Counted from the first letter of the stretch, positions 1 through 6,164 are shown. The stretch is 6,898 bases of DNA from Anaerolinea thermophila (GCA_020722305.1 DYLB01000110.1:1-6898), one strand, 5' to 3'. The notes: generated from the sequence alone by a model not told the origin. A program made the numbers and translations.

Positions 1-162
1 AGGCGCAAAGAAAACCTGTTTTTGTTTCCAAAAACGCGCTTTTTCCGCTTGTAAGATTTGACGAATGACACTGATGACTCCACTGAAAAAGGTCTCTTCA
101 CCCGTAAGGTTTTTGGTTTTGTCCGGTAGAGGAAATTTACCAAATTTCAAAACAACTGTCAT
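1..162 (-). CDS. Possible partial open reading frame, unknown product, runs off left edge
   Basis: From an ATG at 162 the minus strand stays open for 54 codons to the edge of the window. The predicted product begins MTVVLKFGKFPLPDK and is rich in Lys, Phe and Gln. I do not recognise it. It has no visible Shine-Dalgarno sequence, and its start lies inside a nested inverted repeat just beyond the terminator of the upstream unit. By hand count only 20 of 54 codons end in G or C, whereas the neighbouring genes strongly favour G/C there. It is therefore either a gene of different origin or non-coding DNA that happens to be open. The frame may also start elsewhere. Confidence is low because only the 5' part is visible. 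Confidence 0.3.
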   Translation of the reverse strand, partial: MTVVLKFGKFPLPDKTKNLTGEETFFSGVISVIRQILQAEKARFWKQKQVFFAP

Positions 163-184
163 GACATGGGGGGCAAATTTGGTA
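138..184. repeat. Nested inverted repeat in AT-rich intergenic DNA
   Basis: TACCAAATTT at 138-147 is matched by its exact reverse complement AAATTTGGTA at 175-184, separated by 27 bases. Inside that spacer, 157-166 is a second perfect 10-base palindrome, TGTCATGACA, which contains the ATG of the possible open frame ending at the left edge. There is no T-tract, so this is not an obvious terminator. It could be a protein-binding site or a structured 5' leader. Function unknown. Confidence 0.5.
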
Positions 185-192
185 GGATTTTT

Positions 193-225
193 AAAACAAA
201 AAGCGGGTGATTTATAAATCACCCG
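193..225 (-). terminator. Intrinsic terminator of the peroxiredoxin/two-component operon
   Basis: Bases 204-225 form a perfect 22-base palindrome (CGGGTGATT arms around TATA), read on the minus strand as a 9-bp stem. It is followed by CTTTTTGTTTT, a near-continuous T-tract. It lies about 26 bases after the stop codon of the response-regulator gene. Stem plus T-tract is the classic Rho-independent arrangement. Confidence 0.9.
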
Positions 226-250
226 TCCGGTTTCGTTTCGATGATGTTTG

Positions 251-889
251 TCACAACAGGCCCATGGCCGCGCCCTTGCCCACCGCCTCGGTGCGGTTGC
301 TGACGTCCATTTTTTCCATGATGTGCCGGATGTGCGTCTTGACGGTATTCTCGGAGATGTACAACTCCTCGGCAATCTGGGAGGTCGTCAGGCCGCGTGC
401 CAGGCAGTGCAACACTTCCAACTCGCGGTCGCTGAGCAAGGGGTCTGCCCGGCTCGCCTGGGAACGCCTGAGCAGCTTGAAGACCTGTCCTGCCAGCTCA
501 GGCGCCAGCACGGATTTCCCGTCCACGACATCCAGGATGGTCTTGCGCAGGGCTTCTGGGTCGGTATTCTTCAAAATATAGCCGCTCGCCCCGGCTGTAA
601 TCGCCTCAATCAGGTCTTCCTCGCGTTGCGAAATGGTCAGCATCAGGATTTTCACCTCACTGTGCGCCTTCCTCAGGTTGTGGATGGTCTCGAGCCCGTC
701 CATGACCGGCATGTTGACGTCCAAGAGTACCAGGTCGGGCTTGCGGTCGAGGATCAGGGAAATCGCCTCCAGGCCATTCCCGGCTTCGCCTTCCACGCTG
801 AAACCGGGCATTTCGTTCAACAACCCGATCAAGCCGCGCCGGAAGAGGATGTGATCGTCAACGACAACGAGACGGACCGGTTGAGTCAT
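251..889 (-). CDS. NarL/LuxR-family two-component response regulator
   Basis: A 212-residue DNA-binding response regulator, the expected length for the NarL/FixJ group. The receiver domain (about residues 5-120) has the acidic pair D11-D12, phospho-acceptor D57 in LLLDVNMP, T85 and K107. A linker leads to a LuxR-type helix-turn-helix (about 151-208) with LSDRELEVL and the recognition segment SENTVKTHI. The ATG overlaps the kinase stop by 4 bases (ATGA), with AAGGA six bases before the start, so translation is probably coupled. Its partner is almost certainly the adjacent HisKA_3 kinase: phosphorylation at D57 should promote dimerisation and DNA binding. Target genes cannot be read from the window. 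It is the last gene of its unit and is followed by a terminator. Confidence 0.95.
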   Translation of the reverse strand: MTQPVRLVVVDDHILFRRGLIGLLNEMPGFSVEGEAGNGLEAISLILDRKPDLVLLDVNMPVMDGLETIHNLRKAHSEVKILMLTISQREEDLIEAITAGASGYILKNTDPEALRKTILDVVDGKSVLAPELAGQVFKLLRRSQASRADPLLSDRELEVLHCLARGLTTSQIAEELYISENTVKTHIRHIMEKMDVSNRTEAVGKGAAMGLL

Positions 890-2613
890 GCTTTGTCCTT
901 GACCGCGTACGGCAGCCGGAGATGGACCGTGGTCCCCAGCCCGGGCTTGCTGGTCACCTGGAAATCGGCGCCGAGCAGTTCAGCGCGTTCACGCATCCCG
1001 CGCAAGCCGTGACGAGAGGCCGGCTGCGTGTCATCCGGCGAGAACCCGACCCCGTCATCCGCGATCTCCAGGTTCAATTCGTTCCCGCATTCGGATACGG
1101 CCAGCTTCACAGACCCGGCCCGGGAATGCTTGCGGATGTTCGAGAGCGCTTCCTGCACCACCCGCATGAGCTGGGCCTGGATGTGCGGCGGCAGATTCTG
1201 CACCGGTTTGATCCCACTGGTATCCACAGAAACGCCGTAATCGGCCTCGAAATCGGAAGCCGTTTGGCGCAGCCAGGCGGCAAAATCGTCACCGGGGGTG
1301 CAGCGCAGGTTGTCGATCGCCAGGCGGGCGTCGAGATAGGCATCCGAGATAGTGCGGTAACAGCTTTCGAGGGTCTCGCTCAAGCGCTCGACCTCCCCCT
1401 GGCTGGCAAAATTTTGCATCCGCCGGGCTTCGATTTTCAGGAAAGCCAGGGTTTGCGCTATCCCGTCGTGGATCTCCCGCGCCAGGCGGGCGCGTTCCTC
1501 GACGACGGCATTGTATTCGGCTTTGATCACCAGTTGGGAGTTCTTGATCAGCAAGGCCGTCTCCCCGGCCAGGGTCTGCAACAGGAGCGTCTGGCGGCGG
1601 GTGAAGGTCTGGGCTGTACGGTTGGCGAGCAGCAGCATCCCCAGGGGTTTTTCATTACCCCAGCGCAGCGGGACGACCAGCAGCACCCGCCAGGGCCGGT
1701 CCAGCGCCAGGTTTTCGAGCGAGATGGGGCCGTCGGCAGCCGCCACGCTCTGCCAGATGCCCTCCAAAAAGCCGGTATCCGCCGATAAAACGGGAGCAGG
1801 CAACCCGTCCCGGCGGCTCTCCTGCACCAGGGGCAAGTTCAAACCGTCGGGGGTCTCCCTGGTCCACAGTAGGGCCACGTCCACATTCAATGCTTTTTGG
1901 ATATTCTCCACCAGGGGCTTGATGGTAGAGGGCAGGTCGTTGCGGGTCTGGACGGTTTGCAGGTACCGCAGGGCGGCCACTTCCTGGTCACGCCGGCGGA
2001 GCATATCGAAAGCCCGGTCAACGACAGAGACGATTTCTGCGAAGAAGCGCTGCTCGTTCAGGCTGGGGACACGCTCGTTGGCAAAATAGAAATTGATCAC
2101 GCCAACTTCATGGTTGTCATAGAGAAGCGGCACGCAATGGATCATGATCCCTTCGTCCGCGCCGGCCAGCAGAGGACAATTCGTCCTTTCGGCCCGCAGA
2201 GTCTTGCAGGCTTTACAGGCTTTCCGGGTGGCCGGCGAGACCAGGCGGTCGTTCCAATGGTTGAGCGCCAGCTGGGGGAGGTGCCCGCTGCTCAGAGGCG
2301 GCAGGGAGCGCCCCCACTCGTCATACGGGACGAATGAACAGCCGACCGCGTTGAAAATCTCACAGCCGGTCTGCATCGCGGCTTCGATGACGGCCTGCTC
2401 GTCGTTGGCGGCCAGCAACTTGGACCCGACCAGGAAGGCCGCCGTCGCCTGGCGCTGGGCCGATTCGCTCTGGACCTGGGCCTGGGTCGCCATTTGCCGG
2501 GCAGTATCGCGCTCCCGGGCGGCATCCCGCCAACGGATGGACGACCAGACGGCTATTCCAAGTGCGACGAATAAAATGAACAGGTCAAGGACCAGGTCGA
2601 ATCTGAAGGTCAT
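886..2613 (-). CDS. Membrane-anchored two-GAF sensor histidine kinase (NarX/DegS type, HisKA_3)
   Basis: A 575-residue sensor kinase. One membrane segment (about 6-24) is followed by a likely coiled coil (28-58) and no sizeable extracellular domain, so sensing is probably cytoplasmic. GAF-like region 1 (about 60-205) carries an unusual cysteine set: C84, C92, C133, C136, C146 and C160. GAF-like region 2 spans about 225-360. The HisKA_3 dimerisation and phosphotransfer domain has REIHDGIAQ with phospho-accepting H382. The HATPase domain has the N-box QEALSNIRKH (N492), DDGVGF (519-524) and GLRGMRERA (536-544). The start is 1 base after the peroxiredoxin stop, without a strong Shine-Dalgarno, which implies coupled translation. 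The ligand is not known; the cysteines suggest redox, metal or Fe-S sensing, which is inference. All catalytic kinase motifs appear intact. Confidence 0.94.
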   Translation of the reverse strand: MTFRFDLVLDLFILFVALGIAVWSSIRWRDAARERDTARQMATQAQVQSESAQRQATAAFLVGSKLLAANDEQAVIEAAMQTGCEIFNAVGCSFVPYDEWGRSLPPLSSGHLPQLALNHWNDRLVSPATRKACKACKTLRAERTNCPLLAGADEGIMIHCVPLLYDNHEVGVINFYFANERVPSLNEQRFFAEIVSVVDRAFDMLRRRDQEVAALRYLQTVQTRNDLPSTIKPLVENIQKALNVDVALLWTRETPDGLNLPLVQESRRDGLPAPVLSADTGFLEGIWQSVAAADGPISLENLALDRPWRVLLVVPLRWGNEKPLGMLLLANRTAQTFTRRQTLLLQTLAGETALLIKNSQLVIKAEYNAVVEERARLAREIHDGIAQTLAFLKIEARRMQNFASQGEVERLSETLESCYRTISDAYLDARLAIDNLRCTPGDDFAAWLRQTASDFEADYGVSVDTSGIKPVQNLPPHIQAQLMRVVQEALSNIRKHSRAGSVKLAVSECGNELNLEIADDGVGFSPDDTQPASRHGLRGMRERAELLGADFQVTSKPGLGTTVHLRLPYAVKDKA

Positions 2614-2614
2614 G

Positions 2615-3085
2615 TCATTGCGCTCGAAGGGCTGCCAGGATTTCCGAGCTGTGCTCTGCCGGTTTGACTTTTTCGAACACTTTCAAAATGGTTCCTTCTT
2701 CCGAGATCAGGAAAGTCGTCCGCATGACCCCCATGTATTCGCGTCCCATGAATTTCTTCAAGCCCCAAACGCCGTACTGCTCGCAGACCCCATGTCCAAC
2801 GTCGGCCAGGAGCGGGAACGGCAGGTCGTATTTGGCTTTGAACTTTGCATGGGACTTCGGGCTGTCGGGGCTGACGCCCAAGATGGCCACCCCCGCCTGC
2901 CGGTAGGCAGAGTAATCGTCCCGAAAGTTGCAGGCCTCGGTCGTGCAGCCGGTCGTATCGTCTTTGGGATAGAAATACAGCACCACGACTCGGCCGCGGT
3001 AATCCGACAGGCGGTGAGGCGTACCGGTCTCGTCGGGCAATTCGAAATCTGGGGCAGGAATTCCGGTAGAGATTATCTTATTCAT
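2615..3085 (-). CDS. bcp: Thioredoxin-dependent peroxiredoxin, BCP/PrxQ type
   Basis: A 156-residue cytosolic peroxiredoxin that reduces hydrogen peroxide and organic hydroperoxides and is recycled by thioredoxin. The active-site motif is YPKDDTTGCTTEAC, with P40, T44, peroxidatic C47 and, five residues on, C52 as probable resolving cysteine. This spacing is typical of BCP (the E. coli pair is C45/C50). R122 is the likely conserved active-site arginine; a further cysteine is C101. An upstream in-frame extension to 3277 is open but runs through a repeat and a terminator and is not protein-like, so ATG 3085 is preferred. Length fits the family. It is first gene of a unit with a histidine kinase and response regulator, suggesting linked control of peroxide defence and redox signalling. 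Confidence 0.95.
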   Translation of the reverse strand: MNKIISTGIPAPDFELPDETGTPHRLSDYRGRVVVLYFYPKDDTTGCTTEACNFRDDYSAYRQAGVAILGVSPDSPKSHAKFKAKYDLPFPLLADVGHGVCEQYGVWGLKKFMGREYMGVMRTTFLISEEGTILKVFEKVKPAEHSSEILAALRAQ

Positions 3086-3092
3086 GACCGCA

Positions 3093-3098
3093 ATTATA
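3093..3098 (-). promoter_or_regulatory. Perfect -10 box (TATAAT) 7 bases before bcp: probable leaderless promoter
   Basis: The minus strand reads TATAAT at 3098-3093, then TGCGGTC, then the bcp ATG at 3085. Transcription normally begins about 7 bases after a -10 box, which would put the first transcribed base at or next to the A of ATG. No Shine-Dalgarno sequence could fit, which agrees with leaderless translation. The -35 match is poor (TTGCTG at 19-base spacing is the best I found), so an activator may be needed. Confidence 0.6.
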
Positions 3099-3134
3099 CC
3101 CTTCACGGTAACAAATTCAGCAAACCACAGGCTT

Positions 3135-3186
3135 GTCATTCTGAGACCCGCAGAGGGAAGAATCTCTTCCTGCAGGCCGGGAGACC
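3135..3186. repeat. Degenerate GTCATTCTGAG-type interspersed repeat
   Basis: The segment starts GTCATTCTGAG and continues to GAAGAATCTCTTCC, resembling the GTCATTCTGAG...GAAGAATCTC dispersed elements I recall from Chloroflexota and other environmental genomes. It contains a small hairpin, GGAAGA (3156-3161) against TCTTCC (3165-3170). The expected closing arm is not visible, so this looks like a decayed or partial copy. The right boundary is approximate. It sits between the cytochrome terminator and the bcp promoter. The rest of 3099-3264 shows no convincing gene. Confidence 0.5.
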
Positions 3187-3264
3187 TTTTGCTCATTAGC
3201 ACTCGCTGGCATTGCCAGGGACATCTTTCAAACCAATTTACCCCGCCGGGGTCAAAAGGGAACC

Positions 3265-3291
3265 AAAAACCGGGCATTGATCATGCCCGGT
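3265..3291 (-). terminator. Intrinsic terminator of the cytochrome c gene
   Basis: ACCGGGCAT (3269-3277) pairs perfectly with ATGCCCGGT (3283-3291) around a 5-base loop. On the minus strand the 9-bp stem is followed by a run of Ts. It starts about 25 bases past the cytochrome stop codon, separating that gene from the bcp unit. Confidence 0.9.
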
Positions 3292-3316
3292 ACGAGTTTG
3301 GACCGTTGCGTCAATC

Positions 3317-3733
3317 TTATGGGGTGAACGTCGCCCGGATGTAGGCCACCACCTGCTGGATCTGCTCCTGCGAAAGGGTGTCTTTCCATGCCACCATCGA
3401 AGTGCCTTCCACGCCTTCGTTGATCACGAAGTAGACGTAATCCTCCCCGGCCAGCTCGTTGACCTTGTGCAGGTTGGCCGGCGGCGGATCGAGCGCCACC
3501 CCGGCCTCGCCATCTCCCAGTCCCGTTGCGCCATGGCAGGAGACGCAATTTTGTTCGAAGACCGCTTGGCCGGCAACAATCGCCGCCGCATCGCCGCCCA
3601 GCGGGTTGGTCCAGCCGACATACTCGGCGGGAATCTCGTTCAGGGTAATGCCGCCAGTATCAGACGTCCCACCCCCACAAGCTGCCAGGGCAAACGCAGA
3701 CAGCAACAGGACAACGAACAGATATTGCTTCAT
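3317..3733 (-). CDS. Lipoprotein monohaem cytochrome c
   Basis: A 138-residue small class I-like cytochrome c. The N-terminus is a lipoprotein signal: charged MKQ, a hydrophobic run, then lipobox LAAC with C19 the expected lipidated residue, followed by a flexible GGGTSDTGG linker. The mature domain has one haem-binding motif, CVSCH (C63, C66, H67), and M113 in GTSMVAW as the probable sixth haem ligand. The protein should sit tethered outside the cytoplasmic membrane and carry single electrons; its partners are not shown here. The ATG at 3733 is chosen over an upstream TTG at 3745 because GGAGG lies 5 bases before it and the signal peptide then begins properly. It appears to be transcribed alone from its own promoter, though read-through from the receiver gene is possible. 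Confidence 0.93.
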   Translation of the reverse strand: MKQYLFVVLLLSAFALAACGGGTSDTGGITLNEIPAEYVGWTNPLGGDAAAIVAGQAVFEQNCVSCHGATGLGDGEAGVALDPPPANLHKVNELAGEDYVYFVINEGVEGTSMVAWKDTLSQEQIQQVVAYIRATFTP

Positions 3734-3738
3734 TATTT

Positions 3739-3743
3739 CCTCC
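3739..3743 (-). promoter_or_regulatory. Ribosome binding site of the cytochrome c gene
   Basis: GGAGG on the minus strand, 5 bases before ATG 3733. It fixes that ATG as the start and excludes the TTG at 3745, which lies upstream of the site. Confidence 0.85.
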
Positions 3744-3767
3744 AAATAGTAGAAATCATGAGAAGGG

Positions 3768-3796
3768 ATTATACAATCATTTCAAGTTCAAACCAA
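3768..3796 (-). promoter_or_regulatory. Sigma-70-type promoter for the cytochrome c gene
   Basis: The -10 box is a perfect TATAAT (3773-3768). A partial -35 box, TTGGTT (3796-3791), lies 17 bases upstream and overlaps the end of the receiver gene. The predicted transcript would start near 3761 and have a leader of roughly 28 bases including the GGAGG site. Spacing is ideal; the -35 matches the TTG half only. Confidence 0.65.
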
Positions 3797-4153
3797 CCCG
3801 GCCTTTTTCACCGCCGCCTCGAGCGTTTCGAGCATCACCGGCTTGATGATCATGGCCTTCACGTTCATCGCCTGCGCCCGCCGGGCCGTTTCAGGCTGAT
3901 CGTCCGAGGTCACGACGATGACCGGCACGCTGCTCAGGCGCGGTTCCCGCTGTATATAAGCCAGGATCTCAAAACCGTTCACTCCGGGCAGATTAAGATC
4001 CAGGAAAACGGCCCCCGGGCGGCTGATCTTCAAAGTGCCCAGCCCCGCGCTCGCCCCATAAGCAACCACGGCCTCGATCCCCAACATTTGCAGCATCTCC
4101 CGCAACGTATCTGCGGTCTGGCGATTATCATCAATGATCAGTGCAACGTCCAT
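3788..4153 (-). CDS. Single-domain response regulator (receiver only)
   Basis: A 121-residue CheY-like receiver with no output domain. The acidic pair is D8-D9, the phospho-acceptor D52 in FLDLNLPGVNGFE, followed by T82 and K104-P105, so it should be phosphorylatable. The ATG at 4153 is preferred to a TTG at 4168 because GGAGG lies 6 bases upstream of it. That start is 1 base after the moeA stop, so the two genes are cotranscribed and probably translationally coupled. Such receivers act by protein contact or as phosphorelay intermediates. The kinase that phosphorylates it is not identifiable; the kinase in this window already has a DNA-binding partner. A link to molybdenum-cofactor synthesis or to the cytochrome is inference from position. 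Confidence 0.93.
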   Translation of the reverse strand: MDVALIIDDNRQTADTLREMLQMLGIEAVVAYGASAGLGTLKISRPGAVFLDLNLPGVNGFEILAYIQREPRLSSVPVIVVTSDDQPETARRAQAMNVKAMIIKPVMLETLEAAVKKAGLV

Positions 4154-4154
4154 C

Positions 4155-6164
4155 CTAAACCTCCGCAATGAGTTGTCCCATCCGGTCCACGCCGTAACCC
4201 GGCATCTCCGCCACCGCCGCCTGGAACGACCGGCTGGCGATCACCTCGAAAAACGGGCCGAGCAGCTCCCCGTCTGCGTAGCGCTTCGGGATGACCAACT
4301 GGTACTCCTCGTCGAAAAGTGGCACGAAACCCAGGTCCAGCGCCTGGGCCGCGGCCGGGATTCCCAAGCCGCAATCGGCCCGCCCCGAAGCCACCGCTGC
4401 GGCCACGCCCAGATGGGTATATTCTTCCTGATTGTAACCGGAGATTTGCTCCGGGGCTATTCCCAAGCGGTTCAAATGATAATCCAGCAGGACGCGCGTC
4501 CCGGCCCCGCGCTGCCGGTTGACGAAGGTCACGTCCTCCCGGACGAGATGCTCCAGCCCGGTGATCTTCTTCGGGTTATCTTTCGGGACAATGAGGCCTT
4601 GCTCCCGTTCGACGAAGGCGTACAGGCTGACGGGTTCGCCCGCCAAATACTGGCGGATGTAGCTCAAATTGTACTCGCCGGTTTCGGGGTCGAGCAGGTG
4701 CGACCCGGCCAGGTGGGCCTCGCCGCGCTTGAGCGCCACCAACCCGCCCAGCGACCCGACGTTGGCCGAGACCAGCCGCCGGTCGTGTTCGGCCAGGAAT
4801 TGCGCCAAAAGGTCGAGGGTCATGTCGTGCGAGCCGATGGCAAAGATCGTGCGCTCCACTTCTTCGCGGCTGCGAAACATGCGCACTTCGACGCGCTGGC
4901 CGGCTTCCGCGCCCTGCTGTCCGTGCGGCAGCAGCATCAACCCGTCTGCCCGGACGAGGGAGGTGATCACCCCGGCCCCGCGTGACAAAGGCGCGGCCAG
5001 CACCTTCTCGCCCACCCGCCCGACCGCGACCCGCACGAAATCGTCGTCGCCGCCGGGGGAGGTGATCTTGCGGGTCAGCGAGGCCTCCATCACCGGCAAT
5101 ATGCGCGGGGGCCGCCCCAGCCAGCGGGCAATCAGCGGCTCAACGAAGATGTCCACCGTCAGCGCGGCCGAGACGGGATAACCGGGAACGCCGACAATGG
5201 GGATCATGTCATTGCGAGGGGCGATCTTCCCCGAAGCAGTCTCCCCAGTCACAGGGGATGGCTTCGTCGTTTCATCCCTCGCAATGACGCCGAATATGAC
5301 CGGGTGGCCCGGGCGGACGGCGACGCCGTGAACCAGCAATGTGCCGAGGGCCTCGACCACGCCGGCCGAGAAATCCTCCGCCCCGGCTGAGGAACCGGCG
5401 TTGAGCAGCACCAGGTCATGCTCCCGCGCCGCCTCGCGCACCCGTTCGAGGATGGCGGCGAAATCGTCGGCGGTGATCGGAAAACGGGTCGCCTCGCCGC
5501 CCATCTCTTTGATCTGGGCTGCCATGACGAGCGAGTTGTACTCAAGAATATCGCCGGGTTCGAGCGCCGTACCCATTGGGACCAGTTCAGTGCCGGTCGG
5601 CAGGATCGCGACTTTGGGGCGGCGCGCCACGCGCACAGTCGTATGTCCCGAAGCGGCAATCGCGCCCAGGTCATAAGGTCTCAGCACGTGACCCGCGGGC
5701 AGCACCAATTGGGTAGCGACGATATCTTCGCCCAGCGGGCGGACGTGGCTCCAGGGCGTGACCGCGGCCCGAATGCGGATGGCCGCCGGGCCGCGCAGGT
5801 CGCTCGTCAGCGCGCCGTTCGCATCGAGCGATTCGACGTTCTCGATGGGGATGACAGCGTTGAAGTCCGCGGGGAGCGGGTCGCCGGTGTCCACGTACTT
5901 GAAAGCGGAGAGGGTCAAGGGCGCAGTGGGCATCGCCCCGGCGGTGGCTTCGGCCCGGACGGCGAACCCGTCCATAGCCGCGGCGTGGTAATGCGGGGAG
6001 GAGGTCAACGCCCAAACCGGCGCGGCCAGCACCCGTCCCAGGGCGTTTTCGTCGAGGGGAATGCTTTCGTCGCCGAGCACGCGCCAGAGTCCGGCGTCTT
6101 CGAGAGCCGATCTCATCCGCTGCTGGGCTTTGTCGAGGGGAATATCATGGAGGTAAACAGACAT
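4155..6164 (-). CDS. moeA: Molybdopterin molybdotransferase MoeA fused to a periplasmic-binding-protein-like domain
   Basis: A 669-residue fusion, against about 400 for a simple MoeA. MoeA catalyses insertion of molybdate (or tungstate) into adenylylated molybdopterin. The MoeA part (1-430) shows MDGFAVR (64-70), DTGDPLP (92-98), PLGEDIV (143-149), PTGTELVP (189-196), EYNS (208-211), NAGSSAGAEDF (255-265), RPGHPVIFG (284-292) and GVPGYPVSA (325-333), plus a C-terminal beta domain. Residues about 435-660 resemble the PBP_like/LysR-substrate-like module known from archaeal and bacterial MoeA fusions, with NRQRGAGTR (549-557) and ASGRADCGLG (592-601); it may bind molybdate, tungstate or another oxyanion (inference). 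Residues 293-319 are encoded by an inserted palindromic repeat. No clear Shine-Dalgarno precedes ATG 6164, so the start is moderately certain. The receiver gene follows after 1 base. Confidence 0.93.
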   Translation of the reverse strand: MSVYLHDIPLDKAQQRMRSALEDAGLWRVLGDESIPLDENALGRVLAAPVWALTSSPHYHAAAMDGFAVRAEATAGAMPTAPLTLSAFKYVDTGDPLPADFNAVIPIENVESLDANGALTSDLRGPAAIRIRAAVTPWSHVRPLGEDIVATQLVLPAGHVLRPYDLGAIAASGHTTVRVARRPKVAILPTGTELVPMGTALEPGDILEYNSLVMAAQIKEMGGEATRFPITADDFAAILERVREAAREHDLVLLNAGSSAGAEDFSAGVVEALGTLLVHGVAVRPGHPVIFGVIARDETTKPSPVTGETASGKIAPRNDMIPIVGVPGYPVSAALTVDIFVEPLIARWLGRPPRILPVMEASLTRKITSPGGDDDFVRVAVGRVGEKVLAAPLSRGAGVITSLVRADGLMLLPHGQQGAEAGQRVEVRMFRSREEVERTIFAIGSHDMTLDLLAQFLAEHDRRLVSANVGSLGGLVALKRGEAHLAGSHLLDPETGEYNLSYIRQYLAGEPVSLYAFVEREQGLIVPKDNPKKITGLEHLVREDVTFVNRQRGAGTRVLLDYHLNRLGIAPEQISGYNQEEYTHLGVAAAVASGRADCGLGIPAAAQALDLGFVPLFDEEYQLVIPKRYADGELLGPFFEVIASRSFQAAVAEMPGYGVDRMGQLIAEV
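4160..4164 (-). promoter_or_regulatory. Ribosome binding site of the receiver gene
   Basis: GGAGG on the minus strand, lying within the last codons of moeA and 6 bases before ATG 4153. It decides that start over the TTG at 4168. Confidence 0.8.
5208..5288. repeat. Palindromic interspersed repeat inserted in frame within moeA
   Basis: The outer arms GTCATTGCGAGGG (5208-5220) and CCCTCGCAATGAC (5276-5288) are perfect 13-base reverse complements. Inside, CGAAGC (5232-5237) pairs with GCTTCG (5261-5266), and TCCCC (5242-5246) with GGGGA (5254-5258) around a 7-base loop. The GTCATTGCGAGG...GAAGCAATCTCCCC style of element is one I recall as dispersed in Chloroflexota and other genomes. Its 81 bases fall exactly on codon boundaries of moeA, encoding residues V293 to D319. 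No target-site duplication is evident. It resembles a non-autonomous REP/MITE-like element; no transposase is nearby. Confidence 0.85.

Noticed and set aside
248..1012. Long plus-strand open frame opposite the response regulator and kinase
   Set aside because: It is the mirror of two strongly conserved minus-strand genes; its His/Gln/Val-rich product matches no family and GC-rich codon bias explains the lack of stops.
2610..2622. TCATGTCATTGCG at the bcp/kinase junction also occurs at 5204-5216, at the edge of the moeA repeat
   Set aside because: A 13-base match is not rare in a window of this size, there is no second arm, and bcp has its normal length, so a repeat insertion is not needed to explain it.
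2144..3199. Plus-strand open frame of 351 codons
   Set aside because: It crosses the kinase, bcp and the intergenic repeat and shows no domain; it is a shadow of the real genes.
3086..3277. N-terminal extension of the peroxiredoxin to 3277
   Set aside because: The frame is open, but the added 64 residues run through the cytochrome terminator, a repeat remnant and a TATAAT box, and the family begins at MNKIISTG.
5208..5288. Palindrome as an intrinsic terminator or CRISPR-type repeat
   Set aside because: There is no T-tract, only one copy is present, and it sits inside an intact reading frame with conserved motifs on both sides.
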